Below are positions 15,722 through 25,306 of a stretch of 64,000 nt of DNA, piece by piece; position 1 is the stretch's first letter, and each line of letters opens with the position of its first letter. Source of the stretch: G942493375 sp942493375 (GTDB lineage: Bacteria; Armatimonadota; UBA5829); the NCBI GenBank assembly GCA_942493375.1, contig OW818698.1, forward strand, positions 3,534,001 to 3,598,000, in the 5' to 3' direction. The notes under the pieces were generated by a model that ran no database searches, was not told the DNA's origin, and worked only from the letters and a program-made list of their open reading frames with translations. The translations under genes were made by a program, and so were the position numbers.

Positions 15722-17284
15722 TTGGAAGAGCAGTTTGGCCTTGAAGATGAACTTATAAGGACCAGGATCGAGAAACTCGAGAAGATGAGATCCGATGGAA
15801 AGGATCCTTTTGCTGCCGAGAAGTATGTCAGGTCTGCCGAACTGAAAGATGCTCAAGGTTTGGGCAGTGTTATTGAGCCTCTGGCCAAGAGTGTTATCGC
15901 TGCATATGAAGGGAATGAACCGTCTGACCCTGAGTTGCCAAGACCTGAACTTAATGTTGCACTGGCCGGGCGTGTTGTATCTTACAGGCTTATGGGCAAG
16001 GCAGCGTTTGCTCATATAGAGGACAGATCCGGCAGGATTCAAGTCTATCTGAAGAGAGATGATCTTCCGGAAGACTTCGAAATGATAAAGCATGTTGACC
16101 TTGGAGATTTCCTGGGGGTGGAAGGATATATTTTCCGCACACGAACAGGTGAAGTCTCTATCCATGCCAAAAAAGTCGACGTCCTGTGCAAATCAATCAG
16201 ACCGATTCCGTTTGGCAAAGAAAAAGGCGATCAGCATTGGTATGGATTACAGGATGTTGAGCAGAGATACAGGCAGCGTTATCTGGACTTGATCACCAAC
16301 CATGAGAGCCGCGCAGTCTTTGAAAAACGCAGTAAGATTATCAAATGCGTCAGGGACTTCTACGACAGCCGTGGATATATGGAAGTAGATACACCAGTTT
16401 TACAGTCAATAGCTGGAGGTGCAGCTGCACGTCCATTTGTAACATATCACAATGCATTGGAGCACGAGTTCCATCTGCGTATATCGTTAGAGCTGTATCT
16501 GAAGAGGCTGATTGTCGGTGGTCTTGAAAAGGTATATGAGATAGGCCGCGTATTCCGCAATGAGGGTATGTCCACCAGGCATAATCCTGAGTTCACTCTT
16601 ATGGAGAGCTACGAAGCATATGCCGACCTGGACGATATTATGGAGATAGTCGAGGGTCTGTTCCAGTCGGCTGTGAAGTCATTGTATGGCGGAACGACAT
16701 TTGAATATCAGGGCAATACAATTGATGTAGCCGGTCCCTGGAAAAGGCTTCCGATACTGGAAGGCATTCGGGAGTATGCCGGAATCGCTCCGGAGGCTTT
16801 TGATACTCTTGAGACTGCGTTGGCAGCTATGGAGAGCCTTGGGTTGTCCATAGAGCAGGAGCATATGGTTGGCGGGATTATTGAAAAGATCCACGAGCGT
16901 TTTGTTCAACCCAATTTGATGCAGCCTACGTTTATAACAGACTTCCCGCTGGAGACTTCTCCGCTAGCCAAGAAAAGGCAGGACAACCCTAACCTGGTCC
17001 GCAGGTTTGAGGTATATATTGCCAAACAGGAAACCGGGAACGCATTCAGTGAGATCAATGATCCTCTCGATCAGAGGGAGAGATTCGATGCTCAGGGCAA
17101 GATGAGAGCTGCCGGAGATGAGGAAGCCCATCCGATGGATGAGGACTTCCTGCGTGCACTTGAGTATGGAATGCCTCCGACAGGTGGATTGGGGATTGGA
17201 ATTGACCGTATGGTAATGATCCTGTGTAACCAGGATAACCTGAGGGATGTAATCCTGTTCCCGCAGATGAAACCGGAAGCGTAG
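15722..17284 (+). CDS. lysS: Lysyl-tRNA synthetase, class II
   Basis: 520 residues. It charges tRNA-Lys with lysine. The N-terminal OB-fold anticodon domain ('LAGRVVSYRLMGKAAFAHIEDRSGRIQVY', about 80-110) is followed by class II motif 1 near 'RSKIIKCVRDFYDSRGYMEVDTP', motif 2 'VFRNEGMSTRHNPEFTLMESYEAYAD' and motif 3 'GGLGIGIDRMVM'. An N-terminal extension of about 65 residues before the OB fold is longer than in E. coli. The start is TTG 15722 with GGAGG 8 nt upstream. It is followed by repeat copy 2. Confidence 0.97.
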   Translation: MEEQFGLEDELIRTRIEKLEKMRSDGKDPFAAEKYVRSAELKDAQGLGSVIEPLAKSVIAAYEGNEPSDPELPRPELNVALAGRVVSYRLMGKAAFAHIEDRSGRIQVYLKRDDLPEDFEMIKHVDLGDFLGVEGYIFRTRTGEVSIHAKKVDVLCKSIRPIPFGKEKGDQHWYGLQDVEQRYRQRYLDLITNHESRAVFEKRSKIIKCVRDFYDSRGYMEVDTPVLQSIAGGAAARPFVTYHNALEHEFHLRISLELYLKRLIVGGLEKVYEIGRVFRNEGMSTRHNPEFTLMESYEAYADLDDIMEIVEGLFQSAVKSLYGGTTFEYQGNTIDVAGPWKRLPILEGIREYAGIAPEAFDTLETALAAMESLGLSIEQEHMVGGIIEKIHERFVQPNLMQPTFITDFPLETSPLAKKRQDNPNLVRRFEVYIAKQETGNAFSEINDPLDQRERFDAQGKMRAAGDEEAHPMDEDFLRALEYGMPPTGGLGIGIDRMVMILCNQDNLRDVILFPQMKPEA

Positions 17285-17308
17285 TAGTTACCAAGCATCC
17301 TGAAATGT

Positions 17309-17388
17309 TGTCATCCTGAAGTATGAAGGATCTGCTTTAAATGCATACAAATGCACAAAACAGATCCTTCATTGCATTCAGGATGACA
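17309..17388. repeat. GGATCTG palindromic repeat, copy 2
   Basis: An 80-bp inverted repeat. The left arm TGTCATCCTGAAGTAT and GAAGGATCTG (17309-17334) face CAGATCCTTC and TCAGGATGACA (17361-17388). It lies between lysS and hen1, 156 nt before hen1, and matches the copy just after pnkp. Confidence 0.9.
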
Positions 17389-17544
17389 CCTGTGCATTCG
17401 TGATAACAATAGCCGACACCGTTTCACACCTCTGCAACTCCATTTCGTTAGCCAAATCCTCTCTTCCTTTGGTAAGATAGTGCAAATCTATCGTCTCAAT
17501 ATATCTCTTTCGCTGTTTTCTATTTTTTCATCAGGATAAATTTC

Positions 17545-18951
17545 ATGTTTTTGACAATAACTACAACTCATAATCCGGCTACTGATCTTGGATATATGCT
17601 TCATAAAAATCCATCGCGGGTGCAGTCGTTTGAGCTTTCTTACGGGCAGGCTCATGTATTCTATCCGGTAGCAACTGAGGAACGTTGCACGGCGGCTTTA
17701 CTTTTGGATGTTGATCCGGTGGCGCTGGTGCGGAATCAGAAGAGTGCCCCGGAGAGTTTTGCGCTTGGGCAGTATGTAAATGAGCGGCCTTATGCAGTCT
17801 CTTCATTTATGAGCACAGCCATATCGAATGTGTTTGGAACAGCTATGGGTGGGCGATGTGCCAAGAAACCTGAACTGCCTGCAATGGATATTCCACTGGT
17901 TGCTAAGTTATCAGTCCTACCATGTCGAGGTGGAGAGGATGTCTTAAGGCGACTGTTCGAGCCTCTGGGATATGAAGTTACTGCTGAGGGTTATCCGCTG
18001 GACGAGAAATATCCTGACTGGGGTGAGAGCGCGTTCTATACGGTTACTTTGTCGAAGACCTGCCGGTTGAGTGAGTTGTTGACTCATCTTTATGTCCTTA
18101 TCCCGGTGCTGGATGATGAAAAGCACTACTGGGTTGGAGACGATGAGGTCAAAAAGCTCCTTGATCATGGGGAGGACTGGCTGGGGGCACATCCTGAGAA
18201 GGATATGATAGTCAAGAGATACCTGCGCCGCCGAAAGAATCTTATCAACCAGGCAATGGCTCAATTGTTGGATGAAGATTCACCTGATCCTGATGAGACC
18301 GAAGAGATTGCAGCAAAAGATGAAGCGGTTGTCGAAGAACGGATCAGCCTGAATGAACAGAGAATGGGCACTGTAGTTGCGGTATTGAAGGGGAGCGGAG
18401 CAAAGCGGGTGCTTGATCTTGGTTGCGGTGAAGGCAAGTTGATCTCATCACTTATCAAGGACAAGGAGTTCAGCGAGATTGTCGGGGTGGATGTGTCTTT
18501 CAGGACCCTCGAAAAAGCTGCAGACAAGATGCGTTTCGAAAACATGGCCCCGATGCAGCGACAAAGAATACAGCTTTTGCATGGGTCACTGATCTACCGG
18601 GATAAACGGCTTGAAGGGTACGATGCAGCGGCAGTGATAGAAGTAATCGAGCATCTGGATTCCGCGAGACTATCTGCGTTCGAGCGTGTATTGTTTGAAT
18701 TCGCCAAACCGGGAACAGTTGTTTTGACGACTCCCAATGTAGAGTATAACGTAAAATGGGAGTCTCTTCCTGCAGGCAAAATGCGACACAGGGACCACAG
18801 GTTTGAATGGACTAGAGAAGAATTCCAAACCTGGTCCAACGGAATTAGCGGACGGTTCGGTTACAGTGTGAGATTCCTATCGGTCGGCCCGGATGATGCG
18901 GAAGTAGGCCCACCTACTCAGATGGCTGTGTTTGAGAGGAGTCCGCAATAA
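17545..18951 (+). CDS. hen1: Bacterial Hen1: 3'-terminal RNA ribose 2'-O-methyltransferase
   Basis: 468 residues. Bacterial Hen1 methylates the 2'-OH at the 3' end of a cleaved RNA before Pnkp reseals it, which protects the repaired RNA from a second cut. The N-terminal Hen1-specific domain (about 1-240, from 'MFLTITTTHNPATDLGYMLHKNP') is followed by an acidic linker and the methyltransferase: SAM motif I 'VLDLGCGEGKL' (about 290-300), the metal site 'EVIEHLD' and 'RHRDHRFEW' with its His. All known catalytic features are present. ATG 17545 has AGGA upstream. Its stop TAATG overlaps the next gene. The partner pnkp lies 6.4 kb downstream on the same strand rather than adjacent, which is uncommon. 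Confidence 0.95.
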   Translation: MFLTITTTHNPATDLGYMLHKNPSRVQSFELSYGQAHVFYPVATEERCTAALLLDVDPVALVRNQKSAPESFALGQYVNERPYAVSSFMSTAISNVFGTAMGGRCAKKPELPAMDIPLVAKLSVLPCRGGEDVLRRLFEPLGYEVTAEGYPLDEKYPDWGESAFYTVTLSKTCRLSELLTHLYVLIPVLDDEKHYWVGDDEVKKLLDHGEDWLGAHPEKDMIVKRYLRRRKNLINQAMAQLLDEDSPDPDETEEIAAKDEAVVEERISLNEQRMGTVVAVLKGSGAKRVLDLGCGEGKLISSLIKDKEFSEIVGVDVSFRTLEKAADKMRFENMAPMQRQRIQLLHGSLIYRDKRLEGYDAAAVIEVIEHLDSARLSAFERVLFEFAKPGTVVLTTPNVEYNVKWESLPAGKMRHRDHRFEWTREEFQTWSNGISGRFGYSVRFLSVGPDDAEVGPPTQMAVFERSPQ

Positions 18952-20342
18952 TGTCGAGAAGCATACACACTACTCTGCAGCATATTGCTGAAGCTAGACG
19001 TTGGGACTTTTCGGATACAGATCGGCAGGAGGAATTACTTCAGGCATTTGAGGATGAAACGACAATCAAACGCCGTATTAAGAAGCGAGTCGATAGAGAG
19101 CGCGATGCTGTCGGGGAACCAGTATATTCTACGAATACGGACCTGATCCCGATTGAAATAAAGGATACTGGGGAGTATGTACATTTCCCGGCGTCTGTTG
19201 ATGATATCCGGAATGTGATGCGTCTGCTGCCTCGTGGAGTATTCGATGGAGTAAATGAAATTGAGCTATCGCTTGGGGTGGAATATCAGGATGAGGATTC
19301 GGCATCTGCAGATGATGCCGAGGATCCTTACACGGGCCGTATTGGCTTGGAGATAATCCCGGGTGTATATGCTGCGCGCTGCCAGGCTATTTATACCAGT
19401 GGGGAATGCACAATCAAAGTGTTTGCATATGTATACGCACCTGACTTGCCTGATCTGGAGATGTGGGAGTGTTATCTGAGACTCCATATGCTATCATCAT
19501 TCGTCCATGAAGCTTCACATCACTATGATTCGACCGAACGGATAGCCCGTGGCCGGTGGCGGATGGACAACCGCAGAAAAGTCGAAGCATATGCGGAGGA
19601 CATGCAGAGAGACTGGATGCGGGATTGTGTTCTGCCATATGTCGAACGTACTTACCCGGACCAGGTGCATAGGCTTATGGACTGGGTTGAGTATTACGGA
19701 GGATATAAGTTGCCTCTTTCGATGATATCTGGTGACCCGCGTGCACCGTGGAACGATGATACAGTCAGTGGAGTCAGCTTGTTATTTAACGTTTCCAGTA
19801 ACATCGGATACCTGGCGAAAGATGTTTATCAAGATAAAGGACTCAACAAAGCACGCATAGGATTTGCCCACGATCTGCATTATGGTGAACACTACGAACC
19901 GGCACTGCAGATAATAGAGCGAGTTCTGACTGATAATTCTGATGATTTGAATGCACTAACGCTTAAGGCAGATATATATGTTCACCAGGAGATGAATGCT
20001 GAAGCCAGAGTACTGGTTGATCGGGTTTTGAAGCAGAACCCTGATCACAAGGATGCGCTGTGGGTGCATATGGATCTCTGCCAGGAAACGCAGGACTGGC
20101 TGGGATTGCTGAATGCATCTTCGCTTGTGCTCTCCCATTTTGAACTGGAGTTTTGGGGTAAAATACATGTCATCTTTCACCGTGCAAAGGCATATCTGGA
20201 ACTGGGTGACTACGCTGGTATGAACGCAGACCTTGAATCCATTGAGAAGTCTGACTGGAGTTCCCGGGGTATACCGAAATTTGAGAAACGGAAGATTGAT
20301 GAGCTAAAAGTAGAGGCAGAGAAAAGACAATCCATTAAATAA
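18951..20342 (+). CDS. Predicted HExxH zinc metallopeptidase with C-terminal TPR, coupled to hen1
   Basis: 463 residues; I know no named family. 'SFVHEASHHYDS' gives an HExxH zincin motif (His186, Glu187, His190), followed 22 residues later by 'VEAYAEDMQRDW' (Glu212 or Glu216), a likely third zinc ligand in a gluzincin-like arrangement. The N-terminal half (1-180) is acidic and novel to me. The C-terminal part (about 315-425) reads as two or three TPR units ('HYEPALQIIERVLTDNSDDLNALTLKADIY'). No signal peptide is seen, so it is probably cytoplasmic. The start ATG 18951 overlaps the hen1 stop (TAATG), so translation is coupled. This implies a joint role with RNA repair, for example processing a protein partner or a damaged ribosome/toxin. 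The link is inference. Confidence 0.7.
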   Translation: MSRSIHTTLQHIAEARRWDFSDTDRQEELLQAFEDETTIKRRIKKRVDRERDAVGEPVYSTNTDLIPIEIKDTGEYVHFPASVDDIRNVMRLLPRGVFDGVNEIELSLGVEYQDEDSASADDAEDPYTGRIGLEIIPGVYAARCQAIYTSGECTIKVFAYVYAPDLPDLEMWECYLRLHMLSSFVHEASHHYDSTERIARGRWRMDNRRKVEAYAEDMQRDWMRDCVLPYVERTYPDQVHRLMDWVEYYGGYKLPLSMISGDPRAPWNDDTVSGVSLLFNVSSNIGYLAKDVYQDKGLNKARIGFAHDLHYGEHYEPALQIIERVLTDNSDDLNALTLKADIYVHQEMNAEARVLVDRVLKQNPDHKDALWVHMDLCQETQDWLGLLNASSLVLSHFELEFWGKIHVIFHRAKAYLELGDYAGMNADLESIEKSDWSSRGIPKFEKRKIDELKVEAEKRQSIK

Positions 20343-20428
20343 TGCAGTTGAGGTTCTGCAGTATAATTCGTCAGTTAACCTGTTGAAATATTCGAGTGAT
20401 CGCATAATACCAGGAGGTACGTCCTTAG

Positions 20429-21802
20429 ATGAAGGCGCGAATTATTGTAGTACTACTTGCAGTTGTAGTTTTATTTCTGTTGTTTAATAACCATAAGCGG
20501 CCAACCAGGATTACTGCAGTAGCTATTTTACCGTTTGTGAATGCAGATAATGACCCAAAGATCGATTGGATAAGTGCGGGATGTGTATCAACGATCGGTG
20601 TGAAATTATGTAAAGTGGCAAATATCCAGTACATAAGCATGTCTCATATTCGATATACTATGAAAGAAATGAATCTGCAGGATGATGTGTTTGCAAATCC
20701 TGCGATGGCGAAAAAATTGGGCCGGGCCGCAGGTGCAAAGTATATTGTTTTAGGCAGTTATAATCAAGCCGGAGACAAAATACAAATCGAAGCAGACCTG
20801 ATTAATGTGAGGAAACCGGCAGCCAGTATACCTTTTACAGCATCTGGCGGCTTAAATGAAATGCTTGATATACAAACTGACTTGACCAGGAAAATTGTGA
20901 AATCTATCGGGGGAAATATCTCTTCAAGAGAAGACATTGAAATATCTAGAGCTCCTTCAAACTCCTTTGATGCCTATATGTTATTCTGCAAAGGTGTAGG
21001 TTTCCAATTAAAAGGTGACTGTGATGAATCAATAGCGGAATACAATAAAGCAATTCGGTTTGATTCAGCCTTTTCTTTGGCATTTCGCAATCGAGGCGCG
21101 GCTTACCTTACAAAACGTGATTTTGATCCTGCAACCAGGGACCTAAATAGAGCTATAGAAATAGAACCCGACCTTTGGAGTGCATTCTATGATCGGGCTA
21201 TCGTATATAGCCTTAAGAAGGAATATGATAAAGCTATCGCAGATTTGGATTCAGTAATCAAGATTGATCCTATGAATGTTGATGCTTACATATATCGCGC
21301 TGAAATGCATAATCACATGAATGACTATTATGAGGCTATCAGGGATTGCAGTAAAGCCATAGAATTGAATCCCTATGACGCCCGACAATATGATGCTCGT
21401 GGAATATCTTACAGCAATGGGAGTGACTATAGGAGAGCCATAAAGGACTATACTACGGCAATAGAACTCAATCCTTACAATTCAGATTATTATTTTGATC
21501 GCGGTTATGCATATATGAAAGGGGTCTATGAGAACAGTTCACAAGCCACAATGCCCTGGGACATACATCCAACCGGTTCCAGAGAAGCGTTGGATAAAGC
21601 GCTTAGTGATTTTGACATAGTTCTCAAGCTGAATCCGAAAATGGCAACTGCTTATTTTGATCGTGCAACAATCTACGAAGGACGCCACGAGAATGATAAG
21701 GCTATTGCAGACTACCAAAAGTTTATCAAAACTTCTCCACAGAGTGATATTAAGTCAATAGAAAGAGCCAAAAAGAGTATAGAGAGGCTGGAGAATAGGT
21801 AG
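20429..21802 (+). CDS. Membrane-anchored TolB-N/FlgO-like domain plus TPR repeats
   Basis: 457 residues. An N-terminal signal anchor (about 3-20) is followed by 'RITAVAILPFVNADNDPKIDWISAGCVSTIGVKL' and 'AAGAKYIVLGSYNQAGDKIQIEADLINV', the pattern of the TolB-like N-terminal/FlgO/CsgG-type fold found in many bacterial regulators. From about residue 185 there are at least six TPR units, each with 'AIEY/DLNRAIEI/PDL' character. It is likely a periplasmic protein-interaction scaffold. RBS AGGAGG precedes ATG 20429. It lies 86 nt after the metallopeptidase gene on the same strand; whether it shares function with hen1/pnkp is unknown. Confidence 0.7.
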   Translation: MKARIIVVLLAVVVLFLLFNNHKRPTRITAVAILPFVNADNDPKIDWISAGCVSTIGVKLCKVANIQYISMSHIRYTMKEMNLQDDVFANPAMAKKLGRAAGAKYIVLGSYNQAGDKIQIEADLINVRKPAASIPFTASGGLNEMLDIQTDLTRKIVKSIGGNISSREDIEISRAPSNSFDAYMLFCKGVGFQLKGDCDESIAEYNKAIRFDSAFSLAFRNRGAAYLTKRDFDPATRDLNRAIEIEPDLWSAFYDRAIVYSLKKEYDKAIADLDSVIKIDPMNVDAYIYRAEMHNHMNDYYEAIRDCSKAIELNPYDARQYDARGISYSNGSDYRRAIKDYTTAIELNPYNSDYYFDRGYAYMKGVYENSSQATMPWDIHPTGSREALDKALSDFDIVLKLNPKMATAYFDRATIYEGRHENDKAIADYQKFIKTSPQSDIKSIERAKKSIERLENR

Positions 21803-21891
21803 TATGATTATTTATGAATAGCATGTCTAGAATTCAATTTGATCCTGTCTAAATGTCCAAGGCTTGCAGAGGTTAAGAAGGTGATAATAAA

Positions 21892-21954
21892 GGACCCCAT
21901 TTAACCTACATAAATACCTGACGTATGACGTCAGCCTTCGAATAAACAGGGTCC
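21892..21954. repeat. Nested inverted repeats in a 281-bp spacer
   Basis: GGACCC (21892-21897) faces GGGTCC (21949-21954), enclosing CTGACGT (21918-21924) and ACGTCAG (21928-21934) around a 3-nt centre. It may fold as a two-level stem in the spacer 21803-22083. No gene is seen in this spacer. Confidence 0.45.
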
Positions 21955-22083
21955 AGTGCAATAATTCTATTATGATAATACCCCAATAGCCAATATACCT
22001 AACATATATGATTTCCGATTGTTGAGTTGACTGGACAAAGATACGAACTACTGACTACCTGGTGCGGGTGAGGACATCGTGAC

Positions 22084-23001
22084 ATGATTCATGAAAAGGT
22101 CGATATTGAATATTGGAAATCCATGTTTTCACTCGCTGAAATGAGAAAAAGAGCACGGGATTTTGTTATGCAGAATCAGATCGATAAGCCGTCGCTTTAT
22201 TCCAGCCAAAAGGCAGTCGAGAAGCACATACAGCTTGCCAGTCCGGGTGCTGATATGATTACTGGGCCTGATGGTATTGCTATACTCGAGCTTCTTCGTG
22301 ATGAAGTTCTGGAGGGTATGAATATTGAGCATATCGGTACTACGCCGGTTGATGTCTTTATATTCTCTCTAGGAGAACCAGAACGCAGAGATATTACCAA
22401 GGTGGGTGGTCTACCGTATTGGCCTCGTGAAGCACAATGGCCAAATTCAACTGATGGTAAGCCGATGACATTCTGCTGTCAGATAAACTTTACGGATTCA
22501 AAAGATCTCGTTGGTGAGCTTCCTGGTGATATTCTGTTGGTATTCGCTAATACAGAATACGAAGGTATGTGCATTGATGATTTATCTTTCCAATGGATGA
22601 ACATGGGGATGATGGACCTGGTAATGCAGGCTGATATTCCCAATAATGGAGGATCATTCACTCCATGTTATGGATCAATTTACAGAACTGTGGACTATAA
22701 TCGAGAATCATTTAGCTCTGAGATTAGCAGTAGGTTGTTTGATATTGAAGGAATTAAGATCGGTGGAATACCGAGATGGGTAGATAATTGTCCTATGCAG
22801 ATTCCAGGGCGGTTTCTTTGTATGATGATTACCCAGGGTCTGATATTCTACAGGAAGTATCCCTGGATGAATGTCCCGGGACCTATTGAGACAATGGAAG
22901 AAATGGGAAGTTATAACTTGTTGAATTGGGGTTGGAATGGTAATTTGTACATTTATATTGATGATCATGGTGACATAAACTGGAAGATTCAATGCTACTG
23001 A
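22084..23001 (+). CDS. DUF1963 (YwqG-like) protein
   Basis: 305 residues. The DUF1963 core is recognisable: 'KVGGLPYWPREAQWPNSTDGKPMTFCCQINFTD' (about 103-138) and 'LPGDILLVFANTEYEGM', with 'IGGIPRWV' later, where the family has a second G-G-x-P motif. The function of this family is not established; members are cytoplasmic and often sit in accessory gene neighbourhoods. No signal peptide. GTGAGG lies upstream of ATG 22084. An N-terminal stretch of ~85 residues precedes the domain. Nothing in the sequence ties it directly to RNA repair apart from its position between hen1 and pnkp. Confidence 0.7.
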   Translation: MIHEKVDIEYWKSMFSLAEMRKRARDFVMQNQIDKPSLYSSQKAVEKHIQLASPGADMITGPDGIAILELLRDEVLEGMNIEHIGTTPVDVFIFSLGEPERRDITKVGGLPYWPREAQWPNSTDGKPMTFCCQINFTDSKDLVGELPGDILLVFANTEYEGMCIDDLSFQWMNMGMMDLVMQADIPNNGGSFTPCYGSIYRTVDYNRESFSSEISSRLFDIEGIKIGGIPRWVDNCPMQIPGRFLCMMITQGLIFYRKYPWMNVPGPIETMEEMGSYNLLNWGWNGNLYIYIDDHGDINWKIQCY

Positions 23002-23059
23002 AACTGCTGTATGTTCAGCTTCGAGGTAGTGAGAAGACGCACTATTGAGGTAAACCAAC

Positions 23060-24046
23060 TTGAAAAATATATTCTGGACCATTGTTCTGCTTACTGTAGC
23101 TTGCCAGTCGTGGTCAGCTGTAAAAGTTGAAAAGATCACTTATGGTGAATACGGGCAGTGTTATTCTCTGAGTAACGATACAGTGCGGGTTGTTGTTACT
23201 GCGGATGTTGGGCCGAGGGTTATTTGTTATCAGATGCTTGGCGGGCAGAATGTGTTTTCTGAGATGGACCCCAGTGTTTCGACCCGGAATGATAAGGACT
23301 GGCACATCTATGGGGGGCATCGGTTCAGCCATGCTCCGGAGATGCTGCCGCGGACTTATACTCCTGACAACACTCCTGTTAAGGTCGAGATTGTCGGCAT
23401 AGATGCAGTGAAGTTTACTCCGGATTTAGAGAAGCAGAATGGCATTCAGAGGGAGTTGTTAGTCAGGCTGGATGAGTCCGGTACCGGGGTTGAGGTTACG
23501 CATACGCTTACTAATATGGGAAGATGGGAGATAGAGCTTGCTCCGTGGGCTTTGACAGTGGTGAAGCCAGGTGGTGAAGCCTGGATTCCGAATGAGCCTT
23601 TTGTGTCCCAGGGTGATAACTTACTGCCTACCAGGAATATGGCAATCTGGGGATATACAGATCTCGGAGATTCCAGATGGACATTCGGTACCAAATATAT
23701 CAGATTGAAATGTGATGCCAAAAGACCAACCGCTCAGAAGATCGGAATAGAGAACAAACAGGGCTGGGTTGGATATTTGAATGATGGAATACTGTTCATA
23801 AACAGGTTCGGATACAGACCAGACAAAACATATACCGACCGAAGCTCTAACTGTGAGTTCTATACTGCAGGGAATTTCATGGAGATAGAATCCCTTGGAT
23901 ATCTGCAGAAACTGGATGTCGGAAAGAGTGCAACCCATGTTGAGCGTTGGTATCTGTTTACAAATGTTAAGGCTCTTAAATCGGATAATGATCTGGAGAA
24001 GGTTATGATTCCATTGCTTGAGAAGACGAAGGCGGTTGAGTTCTGA
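23060..24046 (+). CDS. Exported DUF4380 (galactose mutarotase-like fold) protein
   Basis: 328 residues. The N-terminus is a signal peptide (about 1-19, 'IVLLTVACQSWSA'). 'YSLSNDTVRVVVTADVGPRVICYQMLGGQNVFSE', 'WHIYGGHRFSHAPE' and 'ELAPWALTVVKPGGEAWIP' are typical of the DUF4380 group, built on a supersandwich fold seen in aldose epimerases and carbohydrate-binding enzymes. It probably handles or binds a carbohydrate outside the cytoplasm. The start is TTG 23060 with GAGG 10 nt upstream. This family is common in Armatimonadota and Planctomycetota. Placement within the hen1-pnkp interval looks incidental. Confidence 0.75.
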   Translation: MKNIFWTIVLLTVACQSWSAVKVEKITYGEYGQCYSLSNDTVRVVVTADVGPRVICYQMLGGQNVFSEMDPSVSTRNDKDWHIYGGHRFSHAPEMLPRTYTPDNTPVKVEIVGIDAVKFTPDLEKQNGIQRELLVRLDESGTGVEVTHTLTNMGRWEIELAPWALTVVKPGGEAWIPNEPFVSQGDNLLPTRNMAIWGYTDLGDSRWTFGTKYIRLKCDAKRPTAQKIGIENKQGWVGYLNDGILFINRFGYRPDKTYTDRSSNCEFYTAGNFMEIESLGYLQKLDVGKSATHVERWYLFTNVKALKSDNDLEKVMIPLLEKTKAVEF

Positions 24047-24155
24047 ATATGAGTGATCATATGGACTAGATTAGAAACAGCCAGTATGCCCTAATTACAG
24101 TAGCATACTGAAAGCTTTGCAGTATTATACGGCAATGAAAGAGGCACTTTATATT

Positions 24156-25277
24156 ATGAATCTCAGAAGGCAAATGATAAATGCAGTAGTTTTTATAATG
24201 GTGTTAGCTTGTTTTTCTGTTGCCTGCGAAGCTTATAAGCCAACAATCAAGGCGTCAGGAAACGGTGGTATTGTGGTTGTTCAGGTGATACCAGATTGTC
24301 CTGTTTCTGAGGTGTTGAGTGTTACTTTGTATGCTTTAGAAGCTTCTGGTTTTCACAAGACCCGGTGGAAAACAATTGCACATATGGATGTTCAAAGCCA
24401 TAATGAATTCATTTTCAATTGGGATACTACCACCTGTCACGATAACACTTATACACTAAAGGCAGAGATCAAACTCAAGAGCTCCATTCTGGTAGCAAAG
24501 ACTCAGGTAAAAATATCGAACCTTTCAATACTTTGCTGTTACCCGGATAATGTGATCATTAAAACAGATGAAGAGACACCTGCTTCTATTACAGTTGTTA
24601 TGGCTGATAATGATCTTGATGACCCCAAGGATGTTGAAGTTAAGATATACAAGCTCGAAAAACACAACAGACCAATCCGTGTTCTGAATGCATCAGGGGT
24701 TAAGGGTGACAAAATTTCCCTTACATGGGATCTTAAAGACAGTAGAGGGGAAATGACCGAAACGGCTCCTTACACTTTTGAAGTGACAGTCGCTCAGACA
24801 GATACATTCCAATATGCTGGACAGGACCTTGCTGTGAAAGATACGTGCACTTACAGGAGCAAATATCTGAAAATTGAACCAGTCAGAGATAAAAATGGAG
24901 TTCCTATGCTTGATTGGGCGTTCCTTGGCTATTCAAGCAAGGGAACCAAGACTGAATCTGATGATACATATTTAGATTCCATCCACTTTTACCTCAAAGA
25001 CTCTCTGGGAATGAATGCTGTAAGTGGACGAATGTATGCAACCAACCCTGATTTCACAAAGAAACTCAATTATACTTTGGGTAAGTTGACATGTAAAGTG
25101 CATAAACGTAACGACTGCCTGAGAGCTGCAAAGACAGGGATCCATCATCAGGCATGCTTTGAAGTGCCCACGAGCTTTTTTGAGTATGCAGGCAGTTACT
25201 ACTCCTGTCTGGAAGTATTTGATAACCATGCTGTAGAATACCGCGATCATACCGCTCGCAGAGCATTGAATTTTTGA
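24156..25277 (+). CDS. Exported protein of unknown function, possible Ig-like domains
   Basis: 373 residues from ATG 24156, chosen because it starts right before a signal peptide (basic 'MNLRRQ' then a hydrophobic run ending 'FSVACEA'); an upstream ATG at 24117 is in frame. The mature part has beta-rich segments such as 'ASITVVMADNDLDDPKDVEVKIYKLEKHNRPIRVLNASG' and 'KISLTWDLKDSRGEMTETAPYTFEVTV', which resemble the FlgD-like/Ig-like repeats that precede sorting or adhesion regions. There are about ten Cys in the mature part, which suggests disulphides. I do not recognise a family. It ends 29 nt before pnkp on the same strand. Confidence 0.55.
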   Translation: MNLRRQMINAVVFIMVLACFSVACEAYKPTIKASGNGGIVVVQVIPDCPVSEVLSVTLYALEASGFHKTRWKTIAHMDVQSHNEFIFNWDTTTCHDNTYTLKAEIKLKSSILVAKTQVKISNLSILCCYPDNVIIKTDEETPASITVVMADNDLDDPKDVEVKIYKLEKHNRPIRVLNASGVKGDKISLTWDLKDSRGEMTETAPYTFEVTVAQTDTFQYAGQDLAVKDTCTYRSKYLKIEPVRDKNGVPMLDWAFLGYSSKGTKTESDDTYLDSIHFYLKDSLGMNAVSGRMYATNPDFTKKLNYTLGKLTCKVHKRNDCLRAAKTGIHHQACFEVPTSFFEYAGSYYSCLEVFDNHAVEYRDHTARRALNF

Positions 25278-25306
25278 GTTGTTGCAGGAAATAGTGGAGC
25301 GAATAA

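Noticed and set aside
15458..16165. 235-codon minus-strand open frame
   Set aside because: It lies across the greA end, the spacer and the lysS start and has no domain or ribosome site.
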